NCBI RefSeq assembly: GCF_037893015.1
Contig: NC_133666.1
Coordinates: 658,267,848-658,331,847, forward strand
Reading direction: 5' to 3'
Source of the DNA: Macrotis lagotis
Lineage: Eukaryota > Chordata > Mammalia > Peramelemorphia > Peramelidae
DNA length: 64,000 nucleotides
The position numbers and the translations under genes were made by a program. Shown here piece by piece: positions 35,164 to 50,100 of this stretch (within the stretch, counting starts at the first letter, position 1; every line of letters begins with the position of its first letter). Under the pieces are notes generated by a model. The model saw only the letters and a list, made by a program, of their open reading frames with translations, ran no database searches and had not been told where the DNA came from.

Positions 35164-38100
35164 CTGTGGTGGGAAGCAGGAAGGGAAGAAAGGAGAGTGA
35201 AGACTCTACAATGGGGGGGGGGGGTGGGGGTGGAGGGGAGAGGAAGAGAGTATAGGGGATGAGAAACTGAATAAACCACAGGACCTGGAGGAGAACTCGA
35301 AGTCCCAGGGTCAGTTCTGGATAGTCCCAAAAGGGAGATCATAGACTCCCTGCTTAGAATGGGTACCAAGATATGATCAAGGCTGTTAGATGGCAGCCAC
35401 CTGCTACTTTGGGATCTCAGTCTCATGGTCAGAGAGGTTTTCTTCGTTTGAAAATGGGAAGTAAATAGGAATAGATGACCTCAGAAATCCCTTCCAGATT
35501 TAATATCATCTGTTCCTAGAAAACAGGCAAGGGAAGCTTGGTGGTGCAGTGGGTAGAGCACCAGCCCTGGAGTCAGGACCCCAAACACTTAATAATTGCC
35601 TAGTTGTGTGACCTTGAGCACAGCACTTAACTCCATTGTCTTGCAAAAACCAAATAGATAAAAAAGAAAACTGGGCAAGACTTGCCTGACTCTCTCTCCT
35701 TTTACCTCTGGTCCTAGCCTTTCCTTCACCTCAGGGATTACCCTGGGAAGACAGTATGGCATAGTGAACTTGGAGATGAGAAGACTTGGTTCAAATATTG
35801 CTTCAGTAAGTTTCTCTTAGTATAAGTGGGGCTGGTGGGATCCCAGGCTCTCAGGGTTTATTCCATGTCCTGCTCAGGGAAGCCTTGGTGGCCACCATGG
35901 TGGCAAGTCAACTCACATTTGTTGATGTTCTCGATGTCTGCCTGCTCTGAGAGGATCTGTTGGAGGCCCTCCATGAGCAGCAGGGCCTTGTGGTACCGCT
36001 GCACGCAGTCCTCGCGGTGGTGGAACATCTCATCCAGGGCTGCAGAGCGCACCTGCACAAGTGGACAGGGAAGCAGTGAGGAACCAGGTCCCCACATCTG
36101 CCCTCCACCATCCTCTGCAGGTTGCTTTTCCAAACTTCTTAAAATCTGAGGGTCTTTCCCTAGACTCTCAACTCAGAATTAAAGCCAAGGCTTCTACTTT
36201 CATCTCATTTTCCCTGAAGTCCAGTTAACCAGCCAGTAATGAGGCTGGGTTCAAATCATATATACACTGGAATAGGCCACTGGAAAGAGTGGAAAGCTTT
36301 CCATCACCAGGAAGCCTTCAAGAAGAAGCTGGATGACCAGGATAGTGACTGATCCTCTACCAGGACAGGTGGAAGAGGATCATCTTTGCATCCTAAGAGT
36401 CTCCCAGCTGCCTCTCACATAGGAGTATGGTGGTTTTGTTTTTTGTTTTTTTTTTTTTTGGTATCTAGGTATTATATTAGCACCAGGAATTCCTGGATGA
36501 GGAAATTCCCTCCACCAATGCATGTTGGCAACACTTAAGAGAACTGGCCAGAGCCCTAAGAGTTGCATGTCTTATCCAGGGTCCCTGTGACAGTATATGT
36601 CAGAGGAGACTCTGGAAGCCAGCTCTTCCTGACTTTTGAGGGCAGCTGTCCTGTTCAAGATGACCACAAGCTCAAAGTGATCCAAAAGGATTTTATGAAT
36701 ATAATTTTAGGTTCTGGAGAAGGATCCTTAGGTCCAGTTCAACACAGGGGGAGAAAAGTAACTCAGTGGGCACCAATGGAGAGTGCCATTCTTGGGAGCT
36801 GGGCAGAAGTGGGTTCAAAAGCCAGACTTCATGACTTTTGGAACTATTTGTTTTGTTTACAGGGAGGCAACAGAGTGTGATGGCTTGGGTCAGTCAGAGG
36901 ACCTGGATACAAATCTGATGCCCTTGAACAAGCCTCCCAGGGTCTCAGTTTCCATCTCTAGATCTGGGGCTCCATAATTACTTGAATCCCCCTCCCCCCA
37001 TCCCTACTGAAAGCCCAGATGGCAGAAGTCTGGATTTGGGGGGTAGGGGGGAGTGCCCCCGTACCATCTGCACAGCATAGTTGAAGATCAACTTCTCAGC
37101 AGTGATGCTGTTGATTCGGTCCATGAGTCTCTGCTTATCCAGGAAGAATTTCTGCAGCTGCAGGTTTAGGCAATGGCAGGAAGACACACTCGACTTGTAA
37201 AGCTCATTCAGTTTCCGCACGACTGAGCCAAGTAAGAGGAGGACAGAGAGAGGGGGAGGTCAGTCTAAGCCTGGATGGAGCACTCCCCCCTCCCCCTGCC
37301 CAGGGACCACCCACTCAGGTGGGCTGGAGTCTCTTCTGCCCTGACTGATGGCCCCAATCCCTTTGCCAGATGCCTACCCTAGCTGCAGGAGGGAAAAAAA
37401 CACGGGCACAGGTAAGTGGACCAATGATTATAAAGAGTGTGTATATAGAAAAAAGTGTGTGTGCATGTGGGGGGGGAGAATGTGTGCGTGCGTGGGCAAG
37501 GTTTTGACTCAGCATGCCCCGCCCTGCCAGGGTGCTGAGAGTGGATTGGCAGGGAACGGGATGGTGTGATGGAGACAGAGGAAACTCAGCCCAGGCCCTG
37601 GAGGCTGTGCCAGAAATAACTAGAGCAGCATCACCGTCAGAGGGATCCAGGACTGGACAGAGAGGACAGTGCAATGCGCCAGCAGCCCCTGACTCTCTCT
37701 TGCTCTCAGGGCTGAGCAGATGGGCTCATCTTCAGGCTGAACATTTGCACCAGAAATGTACCTCCATTCACTCTTTGTTGGACAGTTTTGCTGAACTATC
37801 CTTTTTCCCTTTCTTTTTTACTTGTTGCTATAAGGAATGGGTGAGAGGAGGAGGGCAGGATTTATTGGGAAACCCTCTGAATCTAAGATTCCTGAATGAT
37901 TAACCAGGGCTGCCAGTCTGCTGATGGAGGAACACGCAGGACAACACCCAGCACCCCCAACTGTTAGTGCTGAGGGAGCCCCTCCTCCTCCAAAGCAGAG
38001 GGGGCTCCTGGGTACACACTTCTGGATAATAAGGTCCTAGTTCACATCCAACCTCAGACACTTACCAACTAAATGCAATCTTAGAACTTAGTTTCCACAT

Positions 38101-41100
38101 TTGAGATGTGAAAGGCTTGGATTTAAGACTCCCTCTGAGGACATTTCCAACTCTAGGTATGATCTTAAGGGCCAGTATCGCCCCATGACTCAGTTTCCCC
38201 ATCTGTAATGAGGGGGTTGACCTGGATTGGCCTCTGAGGCCTCTTCTGACTTTGGACCTAAAGTCCTAGAATCTTATGAAAGAATGTGCTCATCTGCGTG
38301 TCTCATCAGTTCCTGTCCCTGCATGTAGTCAGTTCACCCTAAAACATTCTCCAAGGGGGGGATGGGAGAGGGCACGGCCTTACTCTGCTTCACGGTGGAA
38401 GACAGGCAGAGTTTCCCAGCTTTGATCTGTTCAATTGCTGTCTGCAGACCGGAGGAGAGCAGCTCAGCCACCTTCAGATATAACACCAACTGTTCTGCGT
38501 AACTGAGGGCAAAGAACGAGAGGGTCAAGTAAACCCAAGTCATGGCTGTACGAGCAGCCAGGTCACTTGTGTGGTCCTCCACCGAACCTCCCTCTGTGCA
38601 TACAAAAGACCCCCTGACCTCCACTCTCGACTCAGCAGGCTGATCTGGTCAGCCACGATGCTCTCCTGCAGTTGGTACTCGGAGGCCATGGAGCCGCCCA
38701 TCTCACTGGGGCTGCCTTTGGCAGCGGCCATCTCCATGACACAGTGGACAAAGGCCAGAGTGAACCGGAGGCTGCGGAGGATGTCTGTGTGCTCTTGCTG
38801 CAGAGAAAGAAGAGGAAAAGAGCTCAGGAGTGCAGAGGGAGGACGATTAGGTGCCCAACAGCCCCATATCCTAGAAATACTTCCATTCAGCGTCTGCCTT
38901 GCCTCTCTCAAACACCATCCTATGTGATACAGGTTGTATCAAACTAGATTGTATGGATGTTTCACTCCCCATCCCATGGAAACCAAAAAGAGGGAGGCCC
39001 AAGTACTAGCCCAGTGAGCACCCCATCGGGGGAATGTTCCTTCTGCTCCCCTTGTCTTCTGAAACTCCCTGCTTCCTTCAAGTCTTAGGCTGGAGCATCA
39101 CTCTGCATGAAATCTTCCTCAGTTCTCCTCTCCCAAACTGAGTGTGTCTATGTGTGACTGTGTATATGTATGTTTTCTCATTCACTGTCCCCTCACCCCA
39201 CAAAATCAATTCTTTGAAGACAGGGTTCACAATGACCTAGCACAGAGTAGGCACTTTACACTAGAACAGTTCCTACTGAGGTGGGCTGGAACTAGCCCCT
39301 CTCTCTGGTTTAGCCAGAGGTCAATCAGACCACTGAAGATTAGTCAGGTTCCTCCCAAATCTGGGAGATGGGAGTTAACACCATCTTTACACCCATTTTT
39401 ATAGCCCTTAAAGGATAAAGTCCTTCTCAACAGTCCTAAAAGTCAGAGTGTATTATCTTCTGCTTTACCCAAAGAGGAAACTGAGGTCAGGTTTTGGGGA
39501 CAGGGGAAAAACTGGGCTTTAGGGTTGAAAGAATATAGGCTGGAGATGTCAAAAGAAACCAGAGGCCAGACAAAGGATAGGAATCTAACACTCACTTGGC
39601 AGGGATTGGCCTTCCAGGTCTATGTGGTTTATTCTTAGGGAACCTGATTGCAACTGGGAAAGGATGAATTTGGGGAAGTCACTTGATCAGGGTTACAAAG
39701 GATATAAGTGGGCTGGTCTCAAATAATGAGGGAAGGAAGCTTGGGGGCATAAAGCCCCCCTTTCCTTCAGTCCTAGAAGTCATGTTGAATGTACCCGATT
39801 CTATTACTAACCCTCCTCTCACTTGTTAATGAAATAAACAAGGTTTGGGGGAGCAAATTTGGGTTCTTGGGTCTGGACAGATTTCAGATGTGTCCCAGAC
39901 AAGCCCAGGAAGGCAGGTTTCGCCGCCTTCTTTGCACTGGGAATTGCCCTTGGGCCCCTTCTCTCCCTCCCCACCCCCAAATACAGGATTAAACAGATCG
40001 GGCAGGATGGATAAAAATACTCTCTCCCTCCCAGGGAGAAAACTGCTGGTCAGGGAAGATCTAGCCAGAGCAGCTTGTTCTAAATTAAGCATTTTCTCCC
40101 CCTCCCCCTCTTTCTTTCTTCAAGGTGACTCATCCCCCCCACCCACATAAGCTCGAAGGGCTATTAACCCATGGGCTCCCGCCTCACCTCCATGAGCGTC
40201 TCCTCAGGCAGGTCAGGGGCCTCGAAGGTCACAGCCCCCTCTAGGTTGGCAGTGATGGGATCGGTGAAGCCATAGCAACGCAGATTGGCTGAAGCTTCTG
40301 CTGTCTCTCCTCCCATGCCAGGGATCAGGTGGCGACCACTGAAGGAGCCACCTGAGCTCTGGGAACTGGAGGAGCCCACTGGAGGAGAGAAAAGGGAGTC
40401 CTGGGTGAGGGTCCCAGAAATTTCCACTGGGACTAAGCCCACCCTGCCCAGCCCAGAGAAACCAGGTCATGGGATTGTCCTCCTAAAGCAAGTTCTGGGA
40501 ACAGGGGAGTTTGATGGAAATCAGATGCTAGACAAATAAACTCACACACCTGCAGGGTCTGAATTGCTTTCTTGGAGTAACCTGAGGAGTTGGGAAAGGA
40601 TGGGGGCCACAAATCTTGCTGGCAAAATCTTTGGAGATGTCTCTCTATACCTGCCCTCTTCCCTCTACCCCACTCTACAATGCCAAGCTGTTCCCCTGTC
40701 CAGTTATTCTATTAGCACCTGAAGAGGCCTTGGGGAATTAGGGCCTAGAAGAGGATAATCTTGGGGGACACAAGCCTTTAATGGCCCCTGCTCTGCTTCT
40801 TCCTATTTATCTGACCTAGTGAATATTCCAGGTTCCCTCAAGTTTCCCTTGAGAACTCCCCTCATATGTCTCACAGCTCTCCCACCCCAACTCCAGGCCA
40901 TCCTACCAGGGTACACGTGGGAATGCCCAAAAAGATAGGGCAGAGATCTCAAAGTTCTCTGGGAACAAGCCCCAACCCCTTCCCTTTTCATATTCCTAGC
41001 CAAATACTCTCATCTTTTCTTTCCTGTTCTCCTTTCTTTCTCCCGTTTCCTTCCTTCCCTTCATCCACAGGGAGCTTGGGACATATTCTATACTCCCCAA

Positions 41101-44100
41101 ACCATAGCCCCCCTTTTCATGGGATCAGGCGGAGGTTGATAGGGGTGAGGAGGAGACGAAACTATAGGTGCCAGCCTTCAGGGAGAGAACTCTGCCACTG
41201 CGTCAGGTATAGACTCGTGCCTCGAGACAGGTAGGGGCACAGGCGCCTGGCATGTTTGGGCATCAGCAGGGCAGGTAAAGAGACGCTACTTATTCTGTGG
41301 ACTCACGGAGGGTATCTGCATGTGTGTGAAGGAGAGGCAGCCAGCTGGGACCTAGGAGAACAATACATTCCCAGAGGGGATATGGAAGTTAACCCATGGC
41401 TCTCAAAGGGCATGCAAGAGAGGTAAGAGGTGGAGAAGCCCCTTCTCCCAAAGGCAAAGATCAAGATCTGGAGCCTGCTGGCAGAAACGCCAACCAAGAA
41501 AACACTGGGGCTACCAGCCCTTGTCCCAGAGAGGAAGCAAGAACTCTTAAATGTGGACTGGGCCCTGCTAGAAAAGCTCAGACCTACTCTGACCCCAGCC
41601 CAAACTCAATCCAGACCATGGCTAGGGTTCTATTTAAGCAATAATGTGCCAGTCATTCTGTATCTTTCAGGTCCCTTTCATAAGGATCAATGATAATGTT
41701 AATGATAAAAGTCCAGTGGAGAGAGCAGACTTTCCAGTCAGAAAGACCATCTGGATTAAAGTCCATTCTTTTCTTCTTTCTCTCTTTTAAAAAGTTCTTT
41801 TCTGATCTCCCTTTCCCTCTCTTCCCACCAAGTGTTTGAGATATGTGAATGTACTGATTCCTCATAACACCAGCGGAGGTAGGGTCTATTATCTATTTCC
41901 AATTTACAGATCAGGAAACTGAGACAGACAGCAGTCCCATTGGTAGTATCAAACCAAATGATCATAAATCCAGAGCTGAAAGAGACCTAAGAGACTTTTT
42001 AGTTCAAACCCCTCATTTTACACATAAGGAAATGAGGCTATTTGATACAAGTGAATAATCGGGGTTATTAACACAGGGCGGTCCCTAACCCAAGATCCAA
42101 GACACTGAATTAGTTTCAAATGGGGAAAATGAGTGATTAGACAAATGTCTGAGTCAGCACCTCCCCACACCAATGAAACCCCAAGTTCAGCAACAATCTA
42201 CTAGAACCTTTAATAGGGACTTTTTCAAGGTTTCAAGGACTTTCCTTCTATCCATTATATCAAATTGTAGGCTCCTCATTTTCAAACTTAAATTTCAATA
42301 GGCAAGTGTAGACTCTGTAACTAGAAATGATAAGGGAGAAGTAAAGGAATCTTCACTCCAACTCCCGTCTTTGTATCTCTTGAATTTAGAGTCATACTTA
42401 GCATACAGTAAGCATTTAATAAATGCTTATAGGTTAGTTTTCTCAAAGAAGCTGGCATTGGGCTGGATGTCTACAGACCTGACCTCTCTCTTTGGAAATT
42501 TGATTTACTCTCTCAGGAAATGAAGACAACAATTCTTGTCTAACCTCCTAGAACTGGGGTGACCAACCAATATATCACCTTATGGTCTGAAAAATTCAGC
42601 TGGCCCCATTCTCAAGACTCCCCTTTTTGTTTTCAGGATGAATCCATAATTCCACACCACATATTCTACAGTCAACCCATGTGATGTGGGTCAAATTCAG
42701 GGCTCCATCTGCCACCCCTCCAGCTCTGCTTCTAGCTATGAAATGGATATTTATAAAGGGATTAGCATCTGCACATAGTAGGAGCACAATAAATATTTAT
42801 TTCTTCCCTTCTGGATTCTGGTTCCCTTCAAAACTGAGCTTAGGCTACTCCAGGAACACTTGAAGAAATCCTTATTTTTACAGATGAGGGCCCTTGATGA
42901 GGGCCCACAAGCCACAGAGATGGGAAACAGGGCCACACCAGCTTGGAGCAAGGGGGGAGGGGGTGCTCAGTTTGGGGGTACAAGAGATAACAGAGGTTAC
43001 AGCAGTCCCAGCAGAACCCAAAGCAGGAGAGATCAGAGAGGTGTGTTGCAGAGAGTGCCCTTACCTGAGAACATCCGGGTCCGAGAGATTTGGGGTGGAG
43101 TGGTGCCACTGGGAGGGGAGCCCACCGTGAATATGACAGGAGAGGGGCTGGAAGAGCCCCCAGCCCTTGCCCCTGGGAGCAGATTCCCTCCATATCCAGC
43201 AGAAGGAGCTGAAGGAGAGAAAAGTACAGGTAGGTAAAAAGCCCAAGTCCCCAAATACTGTCAGCCACAGACAGGGCTGAGGGTCTTCTTGACTAAGACT
43301 CTTCTCTAATTGATCCTCCTCTTTTCTAAACCACTTGGGACTCACTTGCTCTTAAAAGTATCCACTCCACTAGAGACATCTCTCTGACATGTGAGGCTTC
43401 ATGACATGAGTTTGCCTCAGTTTCCCCTCTCCCCAACATTCAGATTTAAGAAGAAAGAAATCTTCCCAAGGTCATGACAGTGTTGGAACAAAAGGCCATA
43501 GACATGGAGCTGAATGGGACCCAAGGGTTTTTCCCCCCAGTAGAAATCCCTCATTTTACAGATGAGGAAACTAAGGCAGACAAGAGACTTGGTCCAGGCC
43601 CAGGTTCCTTAGGTAACGTCAGACCAGAGGATCAGAAATTTTGATCTGAGAGAGAACCCAAGAAGCTTCCTAGTTTAGAGGACAAGCCACTGGCCAGGTC
43701 ATACTCATAATTCTGGACCTCTCCCTCTTCCCATCAAACTCTGCTACCTTTGAGAGCTTCCCCATTACACCTCTCCACTTTCCATACAAAGTATTTTGTT
43801 TTTTTTTGCAAGGCAATGGGGTTAAGTGACTTGCCCGAGGTCACACAGCTAGATAATTAAGTGTCTGAGGCTAGATTTGAACTCAGGTCCTCCTGACTCC
43901 AAGGTCAGTGCTCTATCCACTGTGCCACCCAGCTGCCCACCATACACAATCTTGGCAGCCCTCCTTACCGATCTCCATAGGCTTCTCCTGAAGACTTTCG
44001 CTGCTGCCTGTGTCAGGAGCTTGGGATCCAAACGCAGCTTTGAGGAGTAGGTCTGTGAGACGGCCAGTACTAAGGGACCTATGGGGAGGATGACCCAGAG

Positions 44101-47100
44101 GTTAGAGCTTGGCAGGGATAGAAACCCAGGGGTGGGAGAATCGGGGATTATGCCAGGGGAAGATCAAGTCTTTTCACTCCCTAGCTAATCCTGATGATGC
44201 AGGCTAGCCTCGGTGCTGGGTGGGGACCCCAGCAGGGCCTGAGATCCACAACAAGCTGGACTTCTCCACTGTCTCTTCTACCCTCTCGACAGCATCCCAG
44301 TCTAATCCCTGGCCCAGTCTGTGACCTTTCTCTCCCAACTCAGAAATCTGTTGTGTTTAAATGACTACTCTGGTTCACAGAAACTACTTCCAAAGAATAC
44401 CTCCTCTGCTCTCCCTCCTCTAACCTCATCCCCCCCACCTCTTAATTTCTTTTTTACTTTAGTTTTTTTTTTCTTCTTAGGTTTTTGCAAGGCAAATGGG
44501 GTTAAGTGGCTTGCCCAAGGCCACACAGCTAGGTAATTATTAAGTGTCTGAGGCTGGATTTGAACCCAGGTACTCCTGACTCCAGGGCTGGTGCTTTATC
44601 CACTGCGCCACCTAGCCACCCCTCTTTTACTTTAAAAATAATTTTATAATTTTTAAAATTTATTTTCAACCTCAGTTGCTAATTAACCTACAGCAAATAC
44701 TGAGTGTCTGACCATATACTGTCCTTTATTGGTTCAATTAGTTCCCTCAGCAGCTAGAACAAGGACAGGTACCTAGTACAAGCCTATGACCCGCTCTGGG
44801 TTCTCCATCAATAAATTATACTGAGTTCAAGCTAGAAGATACCTTACAACCTCAAGTCTAATCTTGTTTTACAGATGGGAGAAACTTCCCTTGAGAGAAA
44901 CAGAGGGGTCATTGATTTAGAACTGAATAGAACCTTAAAATCCCTCTAATGCAAGTTTTGTCTCATTTTTTTTTAGATTTTTGCAAGGCAATGGAGTTAA
45001 GTGACTTGCCCAAAGCTAGGCAATTATTAAGTGCCTGAGGTCGGATTTGAACTCAGGTCCTCCTGACTCCAGGGTCGGTGCTCTATTCACTGTGCCACCT
45101 AGCCACCCCAAGTTTTGTCTCATTTTATAAGGAATAAAAAAAAATCACATGTAGACTCTGATATACCAAGGCTAAGCACCCCAAAAAATGGAACAGTCTA
45201 TAGGAAATAGTTAGATAAAGGAGAAGTTAAATACCTTATATATGGCTAGATCTATGTGCAATGGGGAGAAGAGAAGAGCTGAACCCAGCCCCCTGGCCCT
45301 AGCTCAACTACAGGGCCTTCCCCAGTCAAGGTCTGGTTGAGGGGGGTGGGCTCTATTTTCTCCCTTTCTTGGCTCTCACACCTGCCAAAGTGTCCCTTGA
45401 TCTCTTCCACGGGTCTCAAGCCAAGGTTGGGTGGGCTCTGGAAGTGCCCCATCTCTCGGAGGTCAGGCAGAGTCCTGTTACGGGTGGGGGTCATCACTAC
45501 CCCTTGATGGGCCAGGAGAGTGAGTAGGTTCTGGGAACTTGGTGTCTTGGGAAACTCAAAAGCAGGTATAGCCTAGAAGGGAACACGGTAACATTTAGGT
45601 TGGGGGGCTCTTCCCATCCCTGTCTTCCAATTTCTCTTCCCAACCACTGCTGCTGAAACCCCAGTCTTCACTTTGTCCTCTCCCCTCTACCAAAAGTGGC
45701 TTCCAGATCTTGTCACCTCTAAGATGGCAAACACTCAATTATGTCCTGCCTCATTTACACCCCAAGTCCAAGATCTAGCCTTCCTGGCTCTTAACCTCAT
45801 ATTGCCCCTAAACATCCAGTTACCTTAGTGGGAGAGCCCAAGATAGGGGGCAAGGGGTTCCGCTGCATGAAGTCAGGCAACTTGGGGGATGCCCTGAGGG
45901 TCCGGCATGGTTGCAGCCCATAGTGCTGTTGGGGAGGACTGGCCTGGGGATAAGCAAAAGGGGCCACCAGAGGGTCTGTGGGAGGCTTGGGCAATTTGGG
46001 CCTCACCACATGCAGATCAGAGAGGTTGGGAGCACTGTGTAGACGGTAGCCCAGCCCCTTGGGAGAATGTTCTGGAAGAGAGGTGCCTGAGGGAGAGATA
46101 AGCACAGATTCAACCATGCTTTTGCAAGAAACCTTCCCTGGCTAAAATTACTTTAATTCCCAGCTCTTTCATTCCTTGGTATGACTGGGGAAGAACCCCC
46201 ACCCTCCACTACAAAAGAATCCACAATTCAAAGACTCAAACTTGAGCACTTCTAGCTCTGAGACCTGGGGCCTCAGTTTCCTCATCTGCAAAAGTGAGAA
46301 GGGAAGTTAATAGCAACAGATGGTCACAATACAGTATGTGTATTGTGCCAGGTCAGAAATCTAAGAGTCTACTTTACAAAGTACACAAAGAGGTAGGTAG
46401 GGCCAGGGGGCAAGGAACTTGAAAACAGTTTGAGGGAAGCAAGAAAGCTGATGCAACCTAAGATTGCAGCATCTGATAAGTGATGACGAAAGAGCCAATA
46501 ATAAAATATTTTCAAACTTTTATCTGGGCAAATGCACATTAAACTCAAATAATGCCAATGTTTGTTGCTAATATTGTAATTTTTACCCTGAAATAAAGGT
46601 CTTCATCTTATTATAAGGGAGGCAATCTTTGAGGCATCCTTAAATCCCAGGTCTTTTAGGGTTAAGTCCAAGACTAGGATAGTGACAGTCCCATTGTACT
46701 CGGCCTTGGTCAGAACACCACTGGAGTGGCTTGGACCCAGAACTCAGGAGGGAACCCAGAACTTGAAGATCAATTGAACAAATTAGAAATATTTTAGCCT
46801 GGAAGTGTTTCAGGGGGATATGGTAAGAGCTTTCTATGTTATGGGAGAACCTCATCCCTTCCAACCCAATTTGTGAAGATGTAATGAAACAGGGAGTGAT
46901 GGGGAAAAAAGCCCAGGATTGGGAGCAAGAGGACAGGGTTGGCTCAAATCCCACTACTAATACTCATCACCACCAGTGGGATCTTGGGTTGCTTGACCTC
47001 TTGGGTCTCAAATGTGAAACAAGGGGATTCCTTCCAAATCAAAATCAGTGGTCCTATTACATATAAAGAACTTTGTAAAATATCGGTTCTTAGACTGGGG

Positions 47101-50100
47101 GGGTTCTTTCTTAATCTGGCATCCCTGAACACTTAAAAACTATTTGGATGAAGAAATGGCAAGCAGGATAATTTCAAACTGATGCAGAACCAGGAGAACA
47201 TTGGACACATGGACAGAAATATGGTGTAATGATCAACCATAAATAATCTGCCTCCAGAGAAAGAACCAATGTCTGATTACAAACCAAAGCACACTATTTT
47301 TTCACCTCTTTTTTTTAGTTTTCTTATACAAAATGACTAATATGGAAATGTTTTACATGATTGCACAAGCATAACCCTTATCGTATTGCTTATTGTCTCA
47401 GGAGGGAAGGAGCAAAGATAGAATGCAGCACTCAAAACTTTAAAAACAAAATAACATTAAACAGTGGTTTGATATATAATTAAGGAGAAAAAATGATTAT
47501 ATAATAATAATAATAATAATAATAAATCATTAAACATGCTTTTAAAGACAAGTAACAGGGTATCTGATCCTATTATTTTACATATTTAAAACATGATTCT
47601 GAGAAGGGTAGGGTTCAGAGGCTTAAGCAGACTGCCCCAGGAATCCAGGACGCAAAAAAGGTTAAGAGCCCCTAGAATCCATACTTTTCTTGGAATTTTA
47701 ACACTTTGCTTTCCCCAAGAATGTTTAAATTCCCCTCTAGGGCTAATGAGGTTTTATAGTCACTCCTTCCCAAATAAACTGGCTGCTTCTTGGATGAGGG
47801 GCACCCCACAGGGCAATGGTCCTTATCTCCTCACCCCAGGGGCAGGGGCTTCATGAAACATACCGGGCCTGGAGACCCTGCCACCGCTGCCACTGCTGCC
47901 AACAACACACATTTCAGTGCCTTGTGGAGAGGGGACCCTGCTCTGCCCCGGACGCTCTGGGATGGTTCCAGCTGTGACAGTAATAAAAGAGTCAGGGTCC
48001 TTGCAGGAGGAAACACCCCCAGCCCAACAGTCTCCCAGCCCTGAAATAAACCTCTCCACTTTTTTTAGGTTTTTTTTTTTTTTACAAGGCAAATGGGGTT
48101 AAGTGGCTTGCCCAAGGCCACAAGGCCACACAGCTAGGTAATCATTAAGTGTCTGAGACTGGATTTGAACTCAGGTACTCCTGACTCCAGGGCCAGTGCT
48201 CCATCCGCTGTACCACCTAGCCACCCCAACTTCTCAACTTCTAATGAGGTCTTTTAAAATACACACACAGGAGGTCTCAGAACCTTGGGACTTTTAACTC
48301 AGACAGCTTCTATCTATTCTTGAGCATATGATTCTCCTCTTTATCTCCACCAAAACAGGTGTCTCATATATGGTCCTGTGCTCCCCTCCTTGCAAGGGAA
48401 TCCTTCTGGACGAAGCCCCCTCCACCCTTCCATCTTCAATCATGCATCAGTATATTGTCCACTAGGCTCTAAGGTCCCAGAGAGGCAGGGACTGGGGGGT
48501 CAGTGTGTTAGAATGTCTAATACAGGACAGGACAAGACACCCAGTCAAGTGGAGACACCTTGGACAGGGCTGGGAGCATTGAATCTAAGGGGTTGAGCAG
48601 GTGCTAAAGTTGCAGAAGGACCCACCTTGGGGTGATGGGTTATACGGCTTGGCACCTCCCAAAGAAGACTTCCTAGGAAAAGTGGCTCCGTGTTCAGGGA
48701 AGAATGGGGGAGAGACACCAGACTTAAAGCCCAGGGGGCTGGTACTGCTGGACCTCCGAACCATGCCAGACCTGAGGAGACAGAGAGGCAAGTGAGGCCC
48801 TGACCCTGCCATGACCCTTGTTCATGCAACCTTGCCCCCATCCAAGAGACCCAGCCCCCAGGGGAAGGAGGTCTTGAGAGCCCAGGCTATAGAAAATCAA
48901 GGGAGCACAGAATGAACCACAGAATCCCAAATTTTATATTTTTTCTGGGAAGAAGTCCCATGACACCCTGACCCTGAACCTTACCCATGTTAAGTCTCTT
49001 GAGGTCTCCCAAGACTGAGGGCTTAGCTCCAGTTCCCCATATAGGATAATGTCCTCCCTAACCAAAATTATGGTTTGTTTGCTGTAACTTGGGTAACTTG
49101 GTCTCAATTTCCCCATCTGTAAAATGGGGGGGGATGGGAGCAAACAAGATGTCCCTTTTCACTTGATTTTCACATTGGTAAAGAAGAGATTCATTCTGTC
49201 TCTAAATGTATGATTTTAAATCTCTTTGGTATTTTCTCCCCAAGGAAGCTGCCCTTCAGACTAAGGAGAAAGGCAACTCAGAGAGGAAGTAGGGCACTGG
49301 ATCCAGGGGCCCTGCCACTCACCTATGACCAAGTTCCCTACTTCATAATCATAACCCTTTCACCTCAGTTAAGGACTGACAGATATTTCAACTCTAGCCC
49401 AGTTGATTGATGCTACTTGTCTTCTCAACCTCACCTGAGCTCCGGGGGGACCCCAAAGTTTCCTTAGCATGATGCCAAGAAATGCTTTTTTCCCCTTCCC
49501 TTCCTTCTACCAGCTTGGGATAGTGCAGTAGGACCTAGTCTCAAAATCATGGCTCTGACCCTTTCTCTGCTTTGAGTCTCTGTTCTCTTATCTATAAAAT
49601 GGCCATAAGAAGCCTATTGGGACAGGCTTCTTCCACTCTTTGGGTATTCATTTTTTGAATTTAACGTTCTATGGATAATCATTACTATTATTCCAGGAAT
49701 AGATCTAGCAATGGTAATAGATAGTAATGCTCTTCTGCCTGAGATTCAGAGCTGGGAAAGGTCACAGGGATTTCAGCCCTGAACTGTGCACGAAACCAAC
49801 TCACCGTGGCTGCGGCGGAGTGTACTGGTTGGGGGACTGGAGGTTCTGTTCAATTCTCCTGTAGTTCTGGATCTGAGTGGGGACAGGTATGGGGACGGAT
49901 GGGCCGTACCTGCTACTGGAGGAAGCACTGGGTCGGCTGAGGTGGCAGAGAAGGGCAAGAGTAGACAAAAATGGTGTCAGGTCCATAGGCTGGGATGGGG
50001 TCACTCCTCCTACCCCACCCAGTCCTTTCCATGGTCAGAGGTTGGGCTCCTTTGGAAACATCGACTGAGGAGATCAATTCTCCTCTTTAGATAGAGACAC

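Noticed and set aside
29470..35426. Numerous 60-130-codon ORFs in the intergenic region and ULK1 3' UTR
   Set aside because: None shows a known motif or consistent codon use; they lie in repeats or in the untranslated region.
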